Assembly: GCF_000373645.1 (NCBI RefSeq)
Contig: NZ_KB892006.1
Span: 124,001 to 188,000, forward strand
Direction: 5' to 3'
DNA: 64,000 nt
Source of the DNA: Streptomyces sp. ATexAB-D23
GTDB lineage: Bacteria; Actinomycetota; Actinomycetes; Streptomycetales; Streptomycetaceae
Below the pieces are notes generated by a model. The model was not told the origin of the DNA. It was given only the letters and a program-made list of their open reading frames with translations, and made no database searches. Below are positions 47,500 through 57,451 of this stretch, one piece after another. Both the position numbers and the translations under genes were made by a program. Position 1 is the stretch's first letter. Each line of letters begins with the position of its first letter.

Positions 47500-47529
47500 G
47501 AGGGCACCCGGTTGTTCCCGGGTGCCCTC
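47500..47529 (-). terminator. Terminator between apt and relA
   Basis: The stem GAGGGCACCCGG / CCGGGTGCCCTC (47500-47511 with 47518-47529) has a 6-nt loop and begins 43 bp after the apt stop on the minus strand. Confidence 0.85.
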
Positions 47530-47572
47530 TTCGGTGCACGTGTCGCCGCGCCGGCTTCGGCACGGCGGGTGC

Positions 47573-48124
47573 TCAGACCGTGATCAGGGCCTCCAGCGGA
47601 GCACCGCGCAGGCTCTCCTCCAGACGGGCCCGTCCGGCCAGGAAGCCGAGCTCCATGAGGACGGCGACCCCGGCGACCTGGGCGCCGGCCCTGCGGATCA
47701 GCTCCAGGGAGGCACCGGCGGTGCCGCCGGTGGCCAGGACGTCGTCGATGACCATGATCCGGTCGTCGGCGGACAGGTCCTCCGCGTGGATCTCGACTTC
47801 CGCGGTGCCGTACTCCAGCTCGTACGCCTGGCTGAGCGTGGCTCCCGGCAGCTTCCCGGCCTTGCGGACGGGTACGAAGCCGAGGCCGGCCCGGATCGCG
47901 ACGGGCGCGGCCAGGATGAAGCCGCGGGCCTCCAGGCCGACGATCTTCGTGGCGCCGTGCCGCAGGCACAGCTCCGCGAGGCTGTCGGTGAGGGCCGTGA
48001 AGGCGACCGGGTCCGCGAGCAGCGGGGTGATGTCCTTGAACATCACGCCCGGCTTCGGGTAGTCCGCGACGTCACGGATGCGGCTGAGCAGCAGTTCTCT
48101 CGTGCTCTCGGTGGTGCTGGTCAT
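47573..48124 (-). CDS. apt: Adenine phosphoribosyltransferase
   Basis: This 183-residue enzyme salvages adenine to AMP with PRPP. Motifs are [54 protein letters not shown], the PRPP loop [22 protein letters not shown], and [14 protein letters not shown]. The ATG at 48124 overlaps the secF stop by 1 bp. The secD-secF-apt-relA order is common in actinobacteria and couples purine salvage and the stringent response. Confidence 0.97.
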   Translation of the reverse strand: MTSTTESTRELLLSRIRDVADYPKPGVMFKDITPLLADPVAFTALTDSLAELCLRHGATKIVGLEARGFILAAPVAIRAGLGFVPVRKAGKLPGATLSQAYELEYGTAEVEIHAEDLSADDRIMVIDDVLATGGTAGASLELIRRAGAQVAGVAVLMELGFLAGRARLEESLRGAPLEALITV

Positions 48125-49227
48125 CAGCGCCTTCCCGGGGTGCGGCCGTGGCCCCTGGGGGGCTGCTGGCGCTGTCCGACGACCGCGCCGGCGGGTGCGG
48201 CGTCCTCGGGGTCCTGGTCCTGGTCGCCCTGCTCCGCCTCGGTGGCCTCACCCTTGGCGGCGGCCGCCGCGCGCTTGGCGAGGACCCGCTTCTTCAGGGC
48301 CTTCATCTGCGGGTCGTGTTCCTTGAGGTCGGCGACCAGCGGGGTGGCGATGAAGATCGAGGAGTAGGCACCGGCCGCGAGGCCGACGAAGAGGGCGAGC
48401 GAGATGTCGTTCAGCATGCCGGCGCCGAGGACGCCGCCGCCGATGAACAGCAGACCGGCGACCGGGAGCAGGGCGACGACGGTGGTGTTGATCGAGCGGA
48501 TCAGCGTGCCGTTGATGGAGCGGTTGGCGATCTCGCTGTAGGTCCACCGGGTCTGCTTGGTGATCCCCTTCGTGCCCTCCTTGAGGCTGTCGAAGACGAC
48601 GACCGTGTCGTAGAGGGAGTAACCGAGGATGGTCAGCAGACCGATCACGGTGCCCGGGGTGACCTCGAAGCCGACCAGGGCGTAGACACCGACCGTGATG
48701 GTGATGTCGTGGATCAGCGCGACGAGGGCCGCGATGGCCATCCGCCACTCGAAGGCGATGGCCAGATAGATGACCACCAGGATCATGAAGATCCCGAGAC
48801 CGGTCCATGCCTTGTTGGCGATCTGCTCGCCCCAGCTGGGACCGACCAGGTCAGCCGCGATCTTCTCGCGCGGGACGCCGAGGTCGGCGGCGAGCTTGTC
48901 CTGGATCTCGTCGGACTTGGCGGTGTCGACCTCGGTGATCTGAACGCGCAGACCGCCGTTGCCGAGCTTCTGGACGATGGCCTGGTGGCCGGACGCCTCC
49001 GTGGCCAGATCCTCCGCCTCGGAGACGGACACGCTCGTCTTCGGGGTGGTGAAGACGGCACCGCCCTTGAACTCGATGCCCATGTTCAGGCCGCTGACCG
49101 CCAGGGCGACGATGGCCGTGATGGTGATCAGGACCGAGACGCCGTACCAGATCCTGCGGTTGCCCATGAAGTCGTAGCCGACCTCGCCGCGGTAGAGACG
49201 GGCGCCGAAATTGCCGAGTCGCGACAT
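48124..49227 (-). CDS. secF: Protein-export membrane protein SecF
   Basis: This 367-residue polytopic membrane protein partners SecD to use the proton gradient for late steps of translocation. It starts MSRLGNFGARLYRGEVGYDFMGNRRIWYGVSVLITITAIV. It carries LNMGIEFKGGAVF (first periplasmic domain) and the SecF core LIHDITITVGVYALVGFEVTPGTVIGLLTILGYSLYDTVVVFD, NRSINGTLIRSINTT. The cytoplasmic tail is charged. The ATG at 49227 with AAGGAGG 7 bases upstream is chosen over the longer frame to 49263. Confidence 0.97.
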   Translation of the reverse strand: MSRLGNFGARLYRGEVGYDFMGNRRIWYGVSVLITITAIVALAVSGLNMGIEFKGGAVFTTPKTSVSVSEAEDLATEASGHQAIVQKLGNGGLRVQITEVDTAKSDEIQDKLAADLGVPREKIAADLVGPSWGEQIANKAWTGLGIFMILVVIYLAIAFEWRMAIAALVALIHDITITVGVYALVGFEVTPGTVIGLLTILGYSLYDTVVVFDSLKEGTKGITKQTRWTYSEIANRSINGTLIRSINTTVVALLPVAGLLFIGGGVLGAGMLNDISLALFVGLAAGAYSSIFIATPLVADLKEHDPQMKALKKRVLAKRAAAAAKGEATEAEQGDQDQDPEDAAPAGAVVGQRQQPPRGHGRTPGRR

Positions 49228-49228
49228 C

Positions 49229-50959
49229 TCACGCCTCCTTCGGGTCGGTGGGGGCGTTGACACGGCGGGAGCGGCGCAGCGGCGGCTTGGCGCCGAGGCG
49301 TTTCGGGTCCAGTCCGGACCAGGGGTGACCGCTGGCGAAGAACTTCTTGCGGGCCATGAGCGTCAGGAGCGGCTTGGTGAAGAGGAACACCACGACGACG
49401 TCGAGCAGGGTGGTGAGACCCAGCGTGAACGCGAAGCCCTGGACCTTGCCGACGGTGACCACGAAGAGCACGGCCGCGGCCAGGAACGACACGAAGTCGG
49501 AGACCAGGATGGTGCGCCGGGCCCGCGGCCAGCCCCGCTCGACGGCGGGGCGCAGCGTGCGGCCCTCACGGATCTCGTCCCGTACGCGTTCGAAGTACAC
49601 GATGAAGGAGTCCGCGGTGATACCGATGGCCACGATGGCACCGCATACGGCCGGCAGGTTCAGCGCGAAGCCGATGGCCGGGCCGAGCAGCGCCATGATC
49701 GTGTAGCTCAGGATGCCGGAGACCAGGAGGCTGAGCAGGGCGATGAACGCCAGCCCGCGGTAGTAGGCCACCAGGTAGATGATCACGAGGGCCAGGCCGA
49801 TGGCGCCGGCGATCAGGCCGGCCTTCAGCTGCTCGCCACCGAGCGCGGCGGTGACGGTGGTGACGCTCTGCTCTTTGAAGGAGAGCGGCAGCGCACCGTA
49901 GGAGAGCACGTTGGCCAGGTCCTCGGCGGACTGCTGGGTGAAGCTGCCGGAGATCTCGGCGCTGCCGCTGAGGGTCTCGTTGACGCGGGGGGCGGAGACG
50001 ACCTCGCCGTCCAGCGCGATGGCGAACTGGTTCTGCGGCTCCTGCTGCGCGGAGAGCTTCTTGGTGATCGTCTGGAACTGCTTGGAGCCCTTGCCGGTGA
50101 ACTCCATCTGGACGATCCACATGCCGCGCTGCTGGTCGAAGTTGGCCTTGGCGCTGTCGACCTCGGTGCCGGACACCTCGGCCGGGCCGAGCACGTACTT
50201 CGCGTCGCCCTCGGAGCTGCACGCCAGGACCGTGTCGGTGGACTTGCCGCCCTGGGCCGCCTTGGAGCGTGAGGCCTCGTTGGAACAGTCGAGCTCCCCG
50301 AACTCCTTCTGCAGCTTCGCGGCGGCGGCCTCGTCCTCGGCGGATGCGGAGGCGCTGGCCTCCGGCGAGGCATCGGCCTTCAGGGCGCCGGTGACCGCGC
50401 GGCCCTGGGTGGTGGCGCTCGCACTCGGCGTCGACGAGGAGCCGGTGGCCTTGTCGCCGTCGTCCGCCTGCTCGGAGGCCGAGGCGCTCGGGGACGGGGA
50501 GGAGCTGGCCTTGCCGGAGGGCGAGGCGCTGGGCTCAGGGGTGGGCGACCCCTGGGCGACGGTCAGCACCGGCCGGAAGTAGAGCTTGGCGGTGGTACCG
50601 ACCTGCTCACGGGCCTGGGCGGAGTTCGTGCCCTTGGGGATGTTGACGATGATGTTGCGATCGCCCTGGGTCTGGACCTCTGCCTCGGAGACACCAAGAC
50701 CATTGACGCGGCGTTCCATGATCTGGACCGCGGTGTCCATATTGGTCTTGTTGATCGCCTTTTCCTGGCCCGGTTCGGCTTTCGCCTCCAGCGTGATGGA
50801 GGTGCCGCCGGCCAGGTCGATGCCGAGTCGCGGCGTCGGCTGGTGGGCCAGGAACATCCCGCCGGTGAGGGCGACCATGGCGATCAGGATCAGAGCCAGG
50901 GAACGCCCCGGCCTCCCCTGACCACCGGATGCTCCCCGGCCCTTCTTCGGTGCTGCCAC
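49229..50959 (-). CDS. secD: Protein-export membrane protein SecD
   Basis: This 576-residue partner of SecF starts VAAPKKGRGASGGQGRPG. A first membrane helix (about 20-38) precedes a large periplasmic domain beginning RLGIDLAGGTSITLEA. Residues about 137-212 are an unusual Ser/Ala/Pro-rich low-complexity insert. The P1 region continues with QFAIALDGEVVSAPRVNETLSGSAEISGSF. Five further helices include GLIAGAIGLALVIIYLVAYYRGLAFIALLSLL and AVCGAIVAIGITADSFIVYFERVRDEIREGR. The GTG at 50959 has AGGGAG upstream. It sits between yajC and secF. Confidence 0.96.
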   Translation of the reverse strand: MAAPKKGRGASGGQGRPGRSLALILIAMVALTGGMFLAHQPTPRLGIDLAGGTSITLEAKAEPGQEKAINKTNMDTAVQIMERRVNGLGVSEAEVQTQGDRNIIVNIPKGTNSAQAREQVGTTAKLYFRPVLTVAQGSPTPEPSASPSGKASSSPSPSASASEQADDGDKATGSSSTPSASATTQGRAVTGALKADASPEASASASAEDEAAAAKLQKEFGELDCSNEASRSKAAQGGKSTDTVLACSSEGDAKYVLGPAEVSGTEVDSAKANFDQQRGMWIVQMEFTGKGSKQFQTITKKLSAQQEPQNQFAIALDGEVVSAPRVNETLSGSAEISGSFTQQSAEDLANVLSYGALPLSFKEQSVTTVTAALGGEQLKAGLIAGAIGLALVIIYLVAYYRGLAFIALLSLLVSGILSYTIMALLGPAIGFALNLPAVCGAIVAIGITADSFIVYFERVRDEIREGRTLRPAVERGWPRARRTILVSDFVSFLAAAVLFVVTVGKVQGFAFTLGLTTLLDVVVVFLFTKPLLTLMARKKFFASGHPWSGLDPKRLGAKPPLRRSRRVNAPTDPKEA

Positions 50960-51055
50960 CTTGTCGTTTCTCCCTAGTCCAACCGCCCCGCGCCGGGTGT
51001 GCGCCCAAGCGGCCACGAAGTTTAGTGGGGACCCGCCCCCGTGAAGGAGCGCACG

Positions 51056-51101
51056 GACCGGGGACGGCCGGATGCCTGCCGGCTCACGGCCTCCCCGGGT
51101 C
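51056..51101 (-). terminator. Imperfect hairpin after yajC
   Basis: Arms GACCGGGGACGGCCG (51056-51070) and CGGCCTCCCCGGGTC (51087-51101) pair over about 14 bp with two bulges, 5 bp after the yajC stop on the minus strand. It may be a partial terminator, since secD follows. Confidence 0.5.
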
Positions 51102-51106
51102 GTGTG

Positions 51107-51592
51107 CTACTTCGCGTCGGTCTCGCCGTCGGCCTTGCCCTCGGACTTCTTGTCGTCCTTGGCCCCGGCCGGCTCGTCGCCCTCGTCCGAGCCGGTCTTC
51201 TTGACCAGGTCGGTCTTCGCCTCGTCGGCGTCGTCGGCGGTGTCGAGCTCGGTCAGCGAGGAGGCGTCGTCGGGCACGATGGCGCCGTCGACGTCGAGCT
51301 CCTCCTCCTCTTCGCCGTGGACGATGCGGTTGTACTCCGCGTCGTCCAGGACCGCGCCGATGGCGTTCTTGGCGTAGATGGCGTGGACGCCGGGAGCGAC
51401 TTCGAGGGTGACCGTGTCGTCGTGAAGCTCCTTGACGGTGGCGTACATGCCCCCGATCGTCCGGACGCCGGTGCCGGGCTGCATTTCATTGCGCATGGCC
51501 GCAGCCGCCGCCTGCTTCTTCTTGGCGGACCGCGTCATCAGGAACATGGCCCCGATGAGCACGATGAAGGGGAGGAGAGTCACGGGATTCAC
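51107..51592 (-). CDS. yajC: Preprotein translocase subunit YajC
   Basis: This 161-residue protein starts VNPVTLLPFIVLIGAMFLMTRSAKKKQAAAAAMRNEMQPGTGVRTIGGMYATVKELHDDTVTLEVAPGV: a single membrane helix, then the conserved PGTxVxTxGGxxGxV fold, with a long acidic C-terminal tail. It associates with SecDF. The GTG at 51592 gives the shortest family-like start, with AAGGA about 11 bases upstream. ruvB lies upstream on the same strand after 164 bp. Confidence 0.95.
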   Translation of the reverse strand: MNPVTLLPFIVLIGAMFLMTRSAKKKQAAAAAMRNEMQPGTGVRTIGGMYATVKELHDDTVTLEVAPGVHAIYAKNAIGAVLDDAEYNRIVHGEEEEELDVDGAIVPDDASSLTELDTADDADEAKTDLVKKTGSDEGDEPAGAKDDKKSEGKADGETDAK

Positions 51593-51756
51593 GGGACGAT
51601 TTTCCTTCGCACGACCGCATTGGAAAGCGGCCTGGTATACGGGGGTGGGTACACCGACCGTTAAGGGCGGCATCGGCGGAGTCTAAGCGAGTCCGCATCG
51701 ATGGAACAACGCCCAGCATGGCACCGTGGTTCCGCTTCCGGTCAACCTGTGACGCA

Positions 51757-52830
51757 TCACGCCCCGAACAGGCCCTGTTGTCCCTTTCCGCCTTGCTGGG
51801 GAGGAACGAGTCCCAGATGGGCCCAGGCGGCAGGTGTGGCCACCCGCCCGCGCGGCGTCCTGGCCAGCAGTCCCTCCCGTACGAGGAAGGGCTCGGCGAC
51901 CTCCTCGACCGTCTCGCGCTCCTCCCCCACGGCGACCGCGAGGGTGGACAGTCCGACCGGTCCGCCGCCGAAGAGCTTCAGCAGGGCGCCGAGCACCGCC
52001 CGGTCCAGCCGGTCCAGGCCCCTGGCGTCCACCTCGTACACCCCGAGGGCCGCCGCCGCGATGTCGCGGTCGATCCTGCCGTCGGCCTTGACCTGGGCAT
52101 AGTCCCGGACCCGGCGCAGCAGCCGGTTGGCGATGCGGGGGGTGCCGCGGGAGCGTCCGGCGATCTCCGCGCCGCCTTCGGCGTCCAGCTCGACGTCGAG
52201 CAGGCGGGCCGAGCGGTGAATCACCCGTTCCAGTTCGGCGGGGGCGTAGAACTCCATGTGTCCGGTGAAGCCGAAGCGGTCGCGCAGCGGGGGCGGCAGC
52301 AGACCGGCCCGGGTGGTGGCGCCGACCAGGGTGAAGGGCGGCAGCTCCAGCGGGATGGCGGTGGCACCGGGGCCCTTGCCGACGATCACGTCGACCCGGA
52401 AGTCCTCCATGGCCATGTAGAGCATCTCCTCGGCGGGCCGGGACATGCGGTGGATCTCGTCGAGGAAGAGGACCTCGCCCTCCTGGAGCGAGGACAGGAT
52501 CGCCGCGAGGTCGCCCGCGTGCTGGATGGCGGGGCCCGAGGTGATCCGGATCGGCGCGTTCATCTCCGCCGCGATGATCATGGAGAGGGTGGTCTTGCCG
52601 AGGCCGGGCGCGCCGGAGAGCAGCACGTGGTCGGCGGTGGCGCCGCGGGCGCGGGCGGCCTTGAGGACCAGGTCGAGCTGTTCGCGGACCTTCTCCTGGC
52701 CGACGAACTCGTCCAGGTCCTTGGGGCGCAGCGCCGCCTCGACCGCGGTGTCCTCGCCGTCCGCGCCGGCGTCGACCAGCCGGTCGTCGAACCGCTCGCC
52801 GGTGTCGGTTCCGGTGTCGTCCCAGTTCAT
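51757..52830 (-). CDS. ruvB: Holliday junction branch-migration ATPase RuvB
   Basis: This 357-residue AAA+ motor drives Holliday-junction migration with RuvA. Motifs are [44 protein letters not shown] (Walker A), [26 protein letters not shown] (Walker B), [21 protein letters not shown] (sensor 1) and [22 protein letters not shown] (sensor 2), with a C-terminal winged helix. Length is normal. Third in the ruvC-ruvA-ruvB series. Confidence 0.98.
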   Translation of the reverse strand: MNWDDTGTDTGERFDDRLVDAGADGEDTAVEAALRPKDLDEFVGQEKVREQLDLVLKAARARGATADHVLLSGAPGLGKTTLSMIIAAEMNAPIRITSGPAIQHAGDLAAILSSLQEGEVLFLDEIHRMSRPAEEMLYMAMEDFRVDVIVGKGPGATAIPLELPPFTLVGATTRAGLLPPPLRDRFGFTGHMEFYAPAELERVIHRSARLLDVELDAEGGAEIAGRSRGTPRIANRLLRRVRDYAQVKADGRIDRDIAAAALGVYEVDARGLDRLDRAVLGALLKLFGGGPVGLSTLAVAVGEERETVEEVAEPFLVREGLLARTPRGRVATPAAWAHLGLVPPQQGGKGQQGLFGA

Positions 52831-52909
52831 CTCGTCTGTCCCGCCTCGGATGTTTCGGTGCGCGGCCGTACGGTGCCCGGCCGGGCGTGAAGGGTGGCCC
52901 CGGGTCCGC

Positions 52910-53536
52910 TCAGCGTGCGCGGTTGAGGGTCTGCAGGGCGGCGCGCAGCAGCTGCGGCACGGGCGGCCGGCCGCCGGCCGCGAGGGCCTCCTCGGCCTGC
53001 GGTGCCACGGCGGCGACCGCCTCGTCCGCCTCGCGGGTGGCGTAGCCGAGGCCGATCAGGGCGGCCTGGAGCTGGTCGCGCCAGGAGGCGGAGACGGGGG
53101 CGCCGACGCCTTGTCCCGCGGCGTGCGCGCCGACCGGTTCGCCGAGCCGGTCCTTCAGTTCGAGCAGGAGCTTCTGGGCGCCCTTCTTGCCGATGCCGGA
53201 GACGGCGGTGAGCGCCTTCTCGTCGCCGGTGGCCACGGCGACGCGCAGGGCGTCGGGGCTGTGGGTGGCCAGCATCGCCTGGGCGAGCCGGGGGCCGACG
53301 CCGCTGGCGGTCTGGAGCAGCTCGAAGGTCTGGCGTTCGTCGTCGTCGGCGAAGCCGTAGAGCGTCAGCGAGTCCTCGCGAACGACGAGGGAGGTGGCGA
53401 GCCTGGCCTCCTGGCCGATGCGCAGGGCGGCCAGGGTGCCCGGCGCGCACTGGACGGCCATGCCGATGCCGCCGACCTCGATCACGGCCGTGGTCGGGGC
53501 GAGCGCGGCGACGGGGCCGCTGACGAAGGCGATCAT
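52910..53536 (-). CDS. ruvA: Holliday junction DNA-binding protein RuvA
   Basis: This 208-residue tetrameric protein binds four-way junctions. The N-terminal OB domain starts [30 protein letters not shown]. The HhH motifs are [16 protein letters not shown] and [20 protein letters not shown]. The C-terminal domain ([18 protein letters not shown]) contacts RuvB. The ATG at 53536 overlaps the ruvC stop (ATGA). Confidence 0.97.
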   Translation of the reverse strand: MIAFVSGPVAALAPTTAVIEVGGIGMAVQCAPGTLAALRIGQEARLATSLVVREDSLTLYGFADDDERQTFELLQTASGVGPRLAQAMLATHSPDALRVAVATGDEKALTAVSGIGKKGAQKLLLELKDRLGEPVGAHAAGQGVGAPVSASWRDQLQAALIGLGYATREADEAVAAVAPQAEEALAAGGRPPVPQLLRAALQTLNRAR

Positions 53537-54102
53537 CGGGGGACCTTCCGGACGGGAACGGCTGCGGTGCGCGGGACGCGCGGGGTGCGGGCGGCGGCCG
53601 CCGCGTGCGCCTGCTGGAGGCGGTTGAGCGCGGGGGCGCGCCAGATGTGGCAGATGGCGAGCGCCAGCGCGTCGGCGGCGTCGGCCGGTTTCGGCGGGGC
53701 GTCGAGCCTCAGCAGCCTGGTCACCATGACGCCCACCTGCGCCTTGTCGGCGCGTCCGCTGCCGGAGACGGCGGCCTTGACCTCGCTGGGCGTGTGCAGG
53801 GCGACCGGGATGCCGCGCCGGGACGCGCAGAGCATCGCGACCGCGCTGGCCTGGGCGGTGCCCATGACCGTACGCACGTTGTGCTGGGCGAAGACCCGCT
53901 CCACGGCGACGCAGTCGGGGCTGTGCGTGTCGAGCCATTCCTCGATGCCGCGCTCGATGGCCACCAGGCGGTGGCCGAGCTCCGCGTCGGCCGCGGTGCG
54001 CACGACGCCCACGCCGAGCATGGTCAGCGGCCGGCCCGCGACGCCCTGGACGACGCCGACCCCGCACCTGGTCAGTCCCGGGTCCACGCCGAGTACCCGC
54101 AC
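53533..54102 (-). CDS. ruvC: Holliday junction resolvase RuvC
   Basis: This 189-residue endonuclease cuts Holliday junctions symmetrically. It starts [20 protein letters not shown] (first catalytic Asp), has [21 protein letters not shown] (catalytic Glu) and [17 protein letters not shown] (last catalytic Asp pair). The C-terminal 30 residues are Ala/Pro/Arg-rich. The GTG at 54102 has GGGAGGGG upstream. First of ruvCAB, 125 bp after yebC. Confidence 0.97.
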   Translation of the reverse strand: MRVLGVDPGLTRCGVGVVQGVAGRPLTMLGVGVVRTAADAELGHRLVAIERGIEEWLDTHSPDCVAVERVFAQHNVRTVMGTAQASAVAMLCASRRGIPVALHTPSEVKAAVSGSGRADKAQVGVMVTRLLRLDAPPKPADAADALALAICHIWRAPALNRLQQAHAAAAARTPRVPRTAAVPVRKVPR

Positions 54103-54168
54103 GGTCCGCCCCTCCCTGCCGATCGGTCAACTGTTCCAGCAGGCTATCGGGCGGCACCGACAATGCGG

Positions 54169-54199
54169 CGGGCCGACGGGGTGTGTCCCCGTCGGCCCG
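54169..54199 (-). terminator. Terminator after yebC
   Basis: The perfect 13-bp stem CGGGCCGACGGGG / CCCCGTCGGCCCG (54169-54181 with 54187-54199) has a 5-nt loop and starts 29 bp after the yebC stop on the minus strand. It precedes the ruvC start by about 67 bp. Confidence 0.85.
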
Positions 54200-54227
54200 T
54201 CCACGACAGCTGCGCGCGGGGCGCGGC

Positions 54228-54980
54228 TCAGGCGTCGACCTTCTCCATGACCTCGTCGGAGACGTCGAAGTTGGCGAAGACGTTCTGCACGTCGTCGCTG
54301 TCCTCCAGCGCGTCGATCAGCTTGAAGATCTTGCGCGCGCCCTCCTCGTCGAGGTCCACCTGCATGGTGGGCAGGAAGTTGGCCTCGGCCGAGTCGTAGT
54401 CGATGCCCGCCTCCTGGAGCGCGGTACGGACCGCGACCATGTCGGTGGCCTCGCTGACGACCTCGTAGCTGTCGCCGAGGTCGTTGACCTCCTCGGCGCC
54501 CGCTTCCAGAACGGCACCGAGCACATCGTCCTCGGACAGCTCGCCCTTGGGGACGATGACGACGCCCTTGCGGTTGAAGAGGTACGAGACCGAGCCCGGG
54601 TCGGCCATCGAACCGCCGTTGCGGGTCATGGCGACCCGTACGTCGGACGCGGCGCGGTTGCGGTTGTCGGTGAGGCACTCGATGAGCACCGCGACACCAT
54701 TGGGGCCGTAACCCTCGTACATGATCGTCTGGTAATCGACGCCGCCCGCTTCAAGACCGCCACCGCGCTTGACCGCGGAGTCGATGTTCTTGTTCGGGAC
54801 CGAACTCTTCTTCGCCTTCTGAATCGCGTCCACGAGGGTCGGGTTGCCCTCGGGGTCCACACCACCGGTGCGGGCCGCGACCTCGATGTTCTTGATCAGC
54901 TTCGCGAAGAGCTTGCCGCGCTTGGCGTCAATCACGGCCTTCTTGTGCTTCGTCGTAGCCCATTTAGAGTGGCCGGACAT
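54228..54980 (-). CDS. yebC: YebC/TACO1-family protein
   Basis: This 250-residue protein starts [37 protein letters not shown], has [55 protein letters not shown] and [10 protein letters not shown]. Family members are DNA-binding regulators or translation factors that help at proline stretches. The function here is unassigned beyond the family. The ATG at 54980 has AAGGAG upstream; a longer frame to 55004 is not needed. It lies between pdxT and ruvC. Confidence 0.95.
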   Translation of the reverse strand: MSGHSKWATTKHKKAVIDAKRGKLFAKLIKNIEVAARTGGVDPEGNPTLVDAIQKAKKSSVPNKNIDSAVKRGGGLEAGGVDYQTIMYEGYGPNGVAVLIECLTDNRNRAASDVRVAMTRNGGSMADPGSVSYLFNRKGVVIVPKGELSEDDVLGAVLEAGAEEVNDLGDSYEVVSEATDMVAVRTALQEAGIDYDSAEANFLPTMQVDLDEEGARKIFKLIDALEDSDDVQNVFANFDVSDEVMEKVDA

Positions 54981-55041
54981 CTGCCTTCTCCTTCGCGTCA
55001 CCAAATTCCGTACGAACCCGAGAGATCCTACCGGGATCGAG

Positions 55042-55635
55042 TCACCCCACGGCGCGCACCATCTCGGTGAAGTAGGCGTGGATCCGGTGGTCCCCGGTCA
55101 GTTCCGGGTGGAATGACGTGGCAAGGGCGTTTTGCTGCCGTACCGCCACGATGTGGCCGCCGTGCTCGGCGATCACCTGGGCGCCGGCGCCCACCGACTC
55201 GACCCACGGGGCCCGGATGAAGACGCCCTCCACCGGTCCGCCGTCGATCCCGGCGACCTCGACGGCCGCCTCGAACGACTCGTTCTGCCGCCCGAAAGCG
55301 TTACGGCGCACGATCATGTCGATGCCGCCGAGCGTCTCCTGGCCCGAACGGGGGTCGAGGATCTTGTCGGCGAGCAGGATCATCCCGGCGCAGGTGCCGT
55401 AGACCGGCATCCCGGTCCTGATCCGCTCGCGCAGGGGTTCCAGCAGGCCGAACAGCGCGGCCAGCTTGGAGATGGTCGTGGACTCGCCGCCGGGGACGAC
55501 CAGGCCGTCCACCTCGGCGAGTTCCTCGGGGCGCCGGACCGGCCTGGCCAGGGCGTCCGCCGAGGCCAGGGCGATCAGGTGCTCCCGTACATCGCCCTGG
55601 AGAGCCAGGACGCCGATCACGGGGGTGTCGCTCAT
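55042..55635 (-). CDS. pdxT: Pyridoxal 5'-phosphate synthase glutaminase subunit PdxT
   Basis: This 197-residue class I glutaminase feeds ammonia to PdxS. Motifs are [44 protein letters not shown] (nucleophile Cys), and the His/Glu pair in [11 protein letters not shown]. It starts at ATG 55635, 8 bp after the pdxS stop, giving a two-gene unit for PLP synthesis. Confidence 0.97.
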   Translation of the reverse strand: MSDTPVIGVLALQGDVREHLIALASADALARPVRRPEELAEVDGLVVPGGESTTISKLAALFGLLEPLRERIRTGMPVYGTCAGMILLADKILDPRSGQETLGGIDMIVRRNAFGRQNESFEAAVEVAGIDGGPVEGVFIRAPWVESVGAGAQVIAEHGGHIVAVRQQNALATSFHPELTGDHRIHAYFTEMVRAVG

Positions 55636-55642
55636 CGGTGGA

Positions 55643-56563
55643 CTACCAGCCGCGGTTGGCGTAGCGCTCGGTCTCGGGCAGGGTGTCGCAGTTGATGCCG
55701 ACCATGGCCTCGCCCAGGTTGCGGGAGGCGTCCGCGATGATCTTCGGGTCGTCGTAGAAGGTAGTCGCCTTCACGATGGCGGCGGCGCGCTTGGCCGGGT
55801 CGCCGGACTTGAAGATGCCGGAGCCGACGAAGACGCCCTCGGCGCCGAGCTGGCGCATCAGCGCGGCGTCCGCCGGGGTGGCCACGCCGCCCGCGGAGAA
55901 CAGCACGACGGGCAGCTTGCCGAGCTCGGCGACCTCCTTGACCAGTTCGTAGGGGGCCCGCAGGTCCTTGGCGGCGGCGTACAGCTCGTTGTTGTCGTAG
56001 CCGCGCAGCCGGGCGATCTCGTTCTTGATCTGGCGCAGGTGGCGGACGGCCTCGACCACGTTGCCCGTGCCGGCCTCGCCCTTGGAGCGGATCATGGCCG
56101 CGCCCTCGGCGATGCGGCGCAGGGCTTCGCCCAGGTTGGTGGCGCCGCAGACGAACGGCGTGGTGAAGGCGAACTTGTCGCTGTGGTTGACCTCGTCGGC
56201 CGGGGTGAGTACCTCGGACTCGTCGATGTAGTCGACGCCGAGGGACTGGAGGACCTGCGCCTCGACGAAGTGGCCGATGCGGGACTTGGCCATCACCGGG
56301 ATGGACACCGACTCGATGATCTCCTCGATCATGTTCGGGTCGGACATCCGGGCCACGCCGCCGTCCTTGCGGATGTCGGCCGGTACGCGCTCCAGGGCCA
56401 TGACGGCCACGGCGCCCGCGTCCTCGGCGATCTTCGCCTGCTCGGCGTTGACGACGTCCATGATCACGCCGCCCTTGAGCTGCTCGGCCATGCCGCGCTT
56501 GACGCGGGCGGTGCCGGTGGCGGGGGTGTCGGCGGACTGCGGGGTGGTGGGAAGCGTGGACAC
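55643..56563 (-). CDS. pdxS: Pyridoxal 5'-phosphate synthase subunit PdxS
   Basis: This 306-residue TIM-barrel enzyme makes PLP from ribose 5-phosphate, glyceraldehyde 3-phosphate and ammonia. Motifs are [44 protein letters not shown] and [33 protein letters not shown]. The start GTG at 56563 gives [18 protein letters not shown], a longer disordered lead than usual. A shorter start is possible, since the family core begins at KRGM. Confidence 0.97.
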   Translation of the reverse strand: MSTLPTTPQSADTPATGTARVKRGMAEQLKGGVIMDVVNAEQAKIAEDAGAVAVMALERVPADIRKDGGVARMSDPNMIEEIIESVSIPVMAKSRIGHFVEAQVLQSLGVDYIDESEVLTPADEVNHSDKFAFTTPFVCGATNLGEALRRIAEGAAMIRSKGEAGTGNVVEAVRHLRQIKNEIARLRGYDNNELYAAAKDLRAPYELVKEVAELGKLPVVLFSAGGVATPADAALMRQLGAEGVFVGSGIFKSGDPAKRAAAIVKATTFYDDPKIIADASRNLGEAMVGINCDTLPETERYANRGW

Positions 56564-56752
56564 GGATCGACCTCACTGCGGGAAACGGATGCGGAACGTG
56601 CTCGATGGCGCACTGCCGAGCAAACTCCCCGACACCAGTCCACAGCAAGGGCCAATAGGAGGCCGGTGGATCGTTCTGGCCGGCACCGGACGGCCTCACG
56701 GGCGGTCCGCGCCCGCCGGGGGCCACGTCGGGCAGCGCCGCGCACGCCGGAC

Positions 56753-56808
56753 CGCGGCACGGGCGAGCCGTGCCCCGTGGGCCCGCGGCACGGGCGGGGC
56801 CGTGCCCC
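56753..56808. terminator. Two tandem GC hairpins after the PIM operon
   Basis: A near-repeat with period 31 bp contains two hairpins: GGCACGG-5-CCGTGCC (56756-56774) and GGCACGG-6-CCGTGCC (56787-56806). They lie 20-70 bp beyond the LemA-like stop on the minus strand. They probably terminate the PIM operon before pdxS. Confidence 0.65.
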
Positions 56809-56826
56809 GGCCCCCCACCGGCCGTC

Positions 56827-57381
56827 TCAGCTGCCGGGGCGGTCCGCCAGGGCCACCGGCGGCTCGTCGTCCATCTCGAAGGCCAGCGGGAACGGGGCGT
56901 GCCCGGCCAGCCGGAACCAGCGCACCGTGCGGTGGCGGCGCAGGGCACGCGCCGCCCGCACCGCGTCGTTGTGGAACCTCCGCGCCATCGGCACGCGCCG
57001 CACGGCCGCCGCGAGTTCGGACGCCGCCTCCCGACCGCCCGGGATCTCCTTCACCGCCTCCACCTGCGCGCTCTCACCGAACACCGCGCGCAGGGCCGTG
57101 CTCAACTCGCTCTCGGCGACCTCGCGGTGGTCCTGGGCCGACTGCCGCGCGGCGTGCGCGGCCTCGTACAGCACGATGGACGCGGCCGGGTCGAGGACCC
57201 CGGAGGTGGCCAGCTCCTGGGTGACCGAGGCGCGGCGCAGCAGTTGGGCGTCGAGGGCGGCGCGGGCCGCGTCGATACGGGTGTGCAGCCGGTCGAGGCG
57301 GCCTGCGGTCCAGCTGAGGTACAGGCCGATCGCGACAAGGACGACGAGGCCGACGGCGGTCCAGATGAGGGTTTCGGTCAC
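56827..57381 (-). CDS. LemA-like membrane protein
   Basis: This 184-residue protein starts VTETLIWTAVGLVVLVAIGLYLSWTAGRLDRLHTRIDAARAALDAQLLRR. One N-terminal membrane helix is followed by LDRLHTRIDAARAALDAQLLRRASVTQELA, which resembles the LemA four-helix pattern with its Q(L/I).RR motif. The rest is helical. The function is unknown. The GTG at 57381 has no strong ribosome-binding site, so the start is uncertain. It ends the PIM operon, 70 bp after pimA. Confidence 0.8.
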   Translation of the reverse strand: MTETLIWTAVGLVVLVAIGLYLSWTAGRLDRLHTRIDAARAALDAQLLRRASVTQELATSGVLDPAASIVLYEAAHAARQSAQDHREVAESELSTALRAVFGESAQVEAVKEIPGGREAASELAAAVRRVPMARRFHNDAVRAARALRRHRTVRWFRLAGHAPFPLAFEMDDEPPVALADRPGS

Positions 57382-57451
57382 GGGCGGCAAGGCTACCGGT
57401 GAGCGCGCGCGGCCCGGCCGCGCCGGGCCCGGGGGCCCGCGCGGGACGGGC

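Noticed and set aside
47403-47969. N-terminal extension of RelA through the open frame to 47969
   Set aside because: It is shadow of apt; the TTG at 47402 has a ribosome-binding site and gives the family start MPDEAQ.
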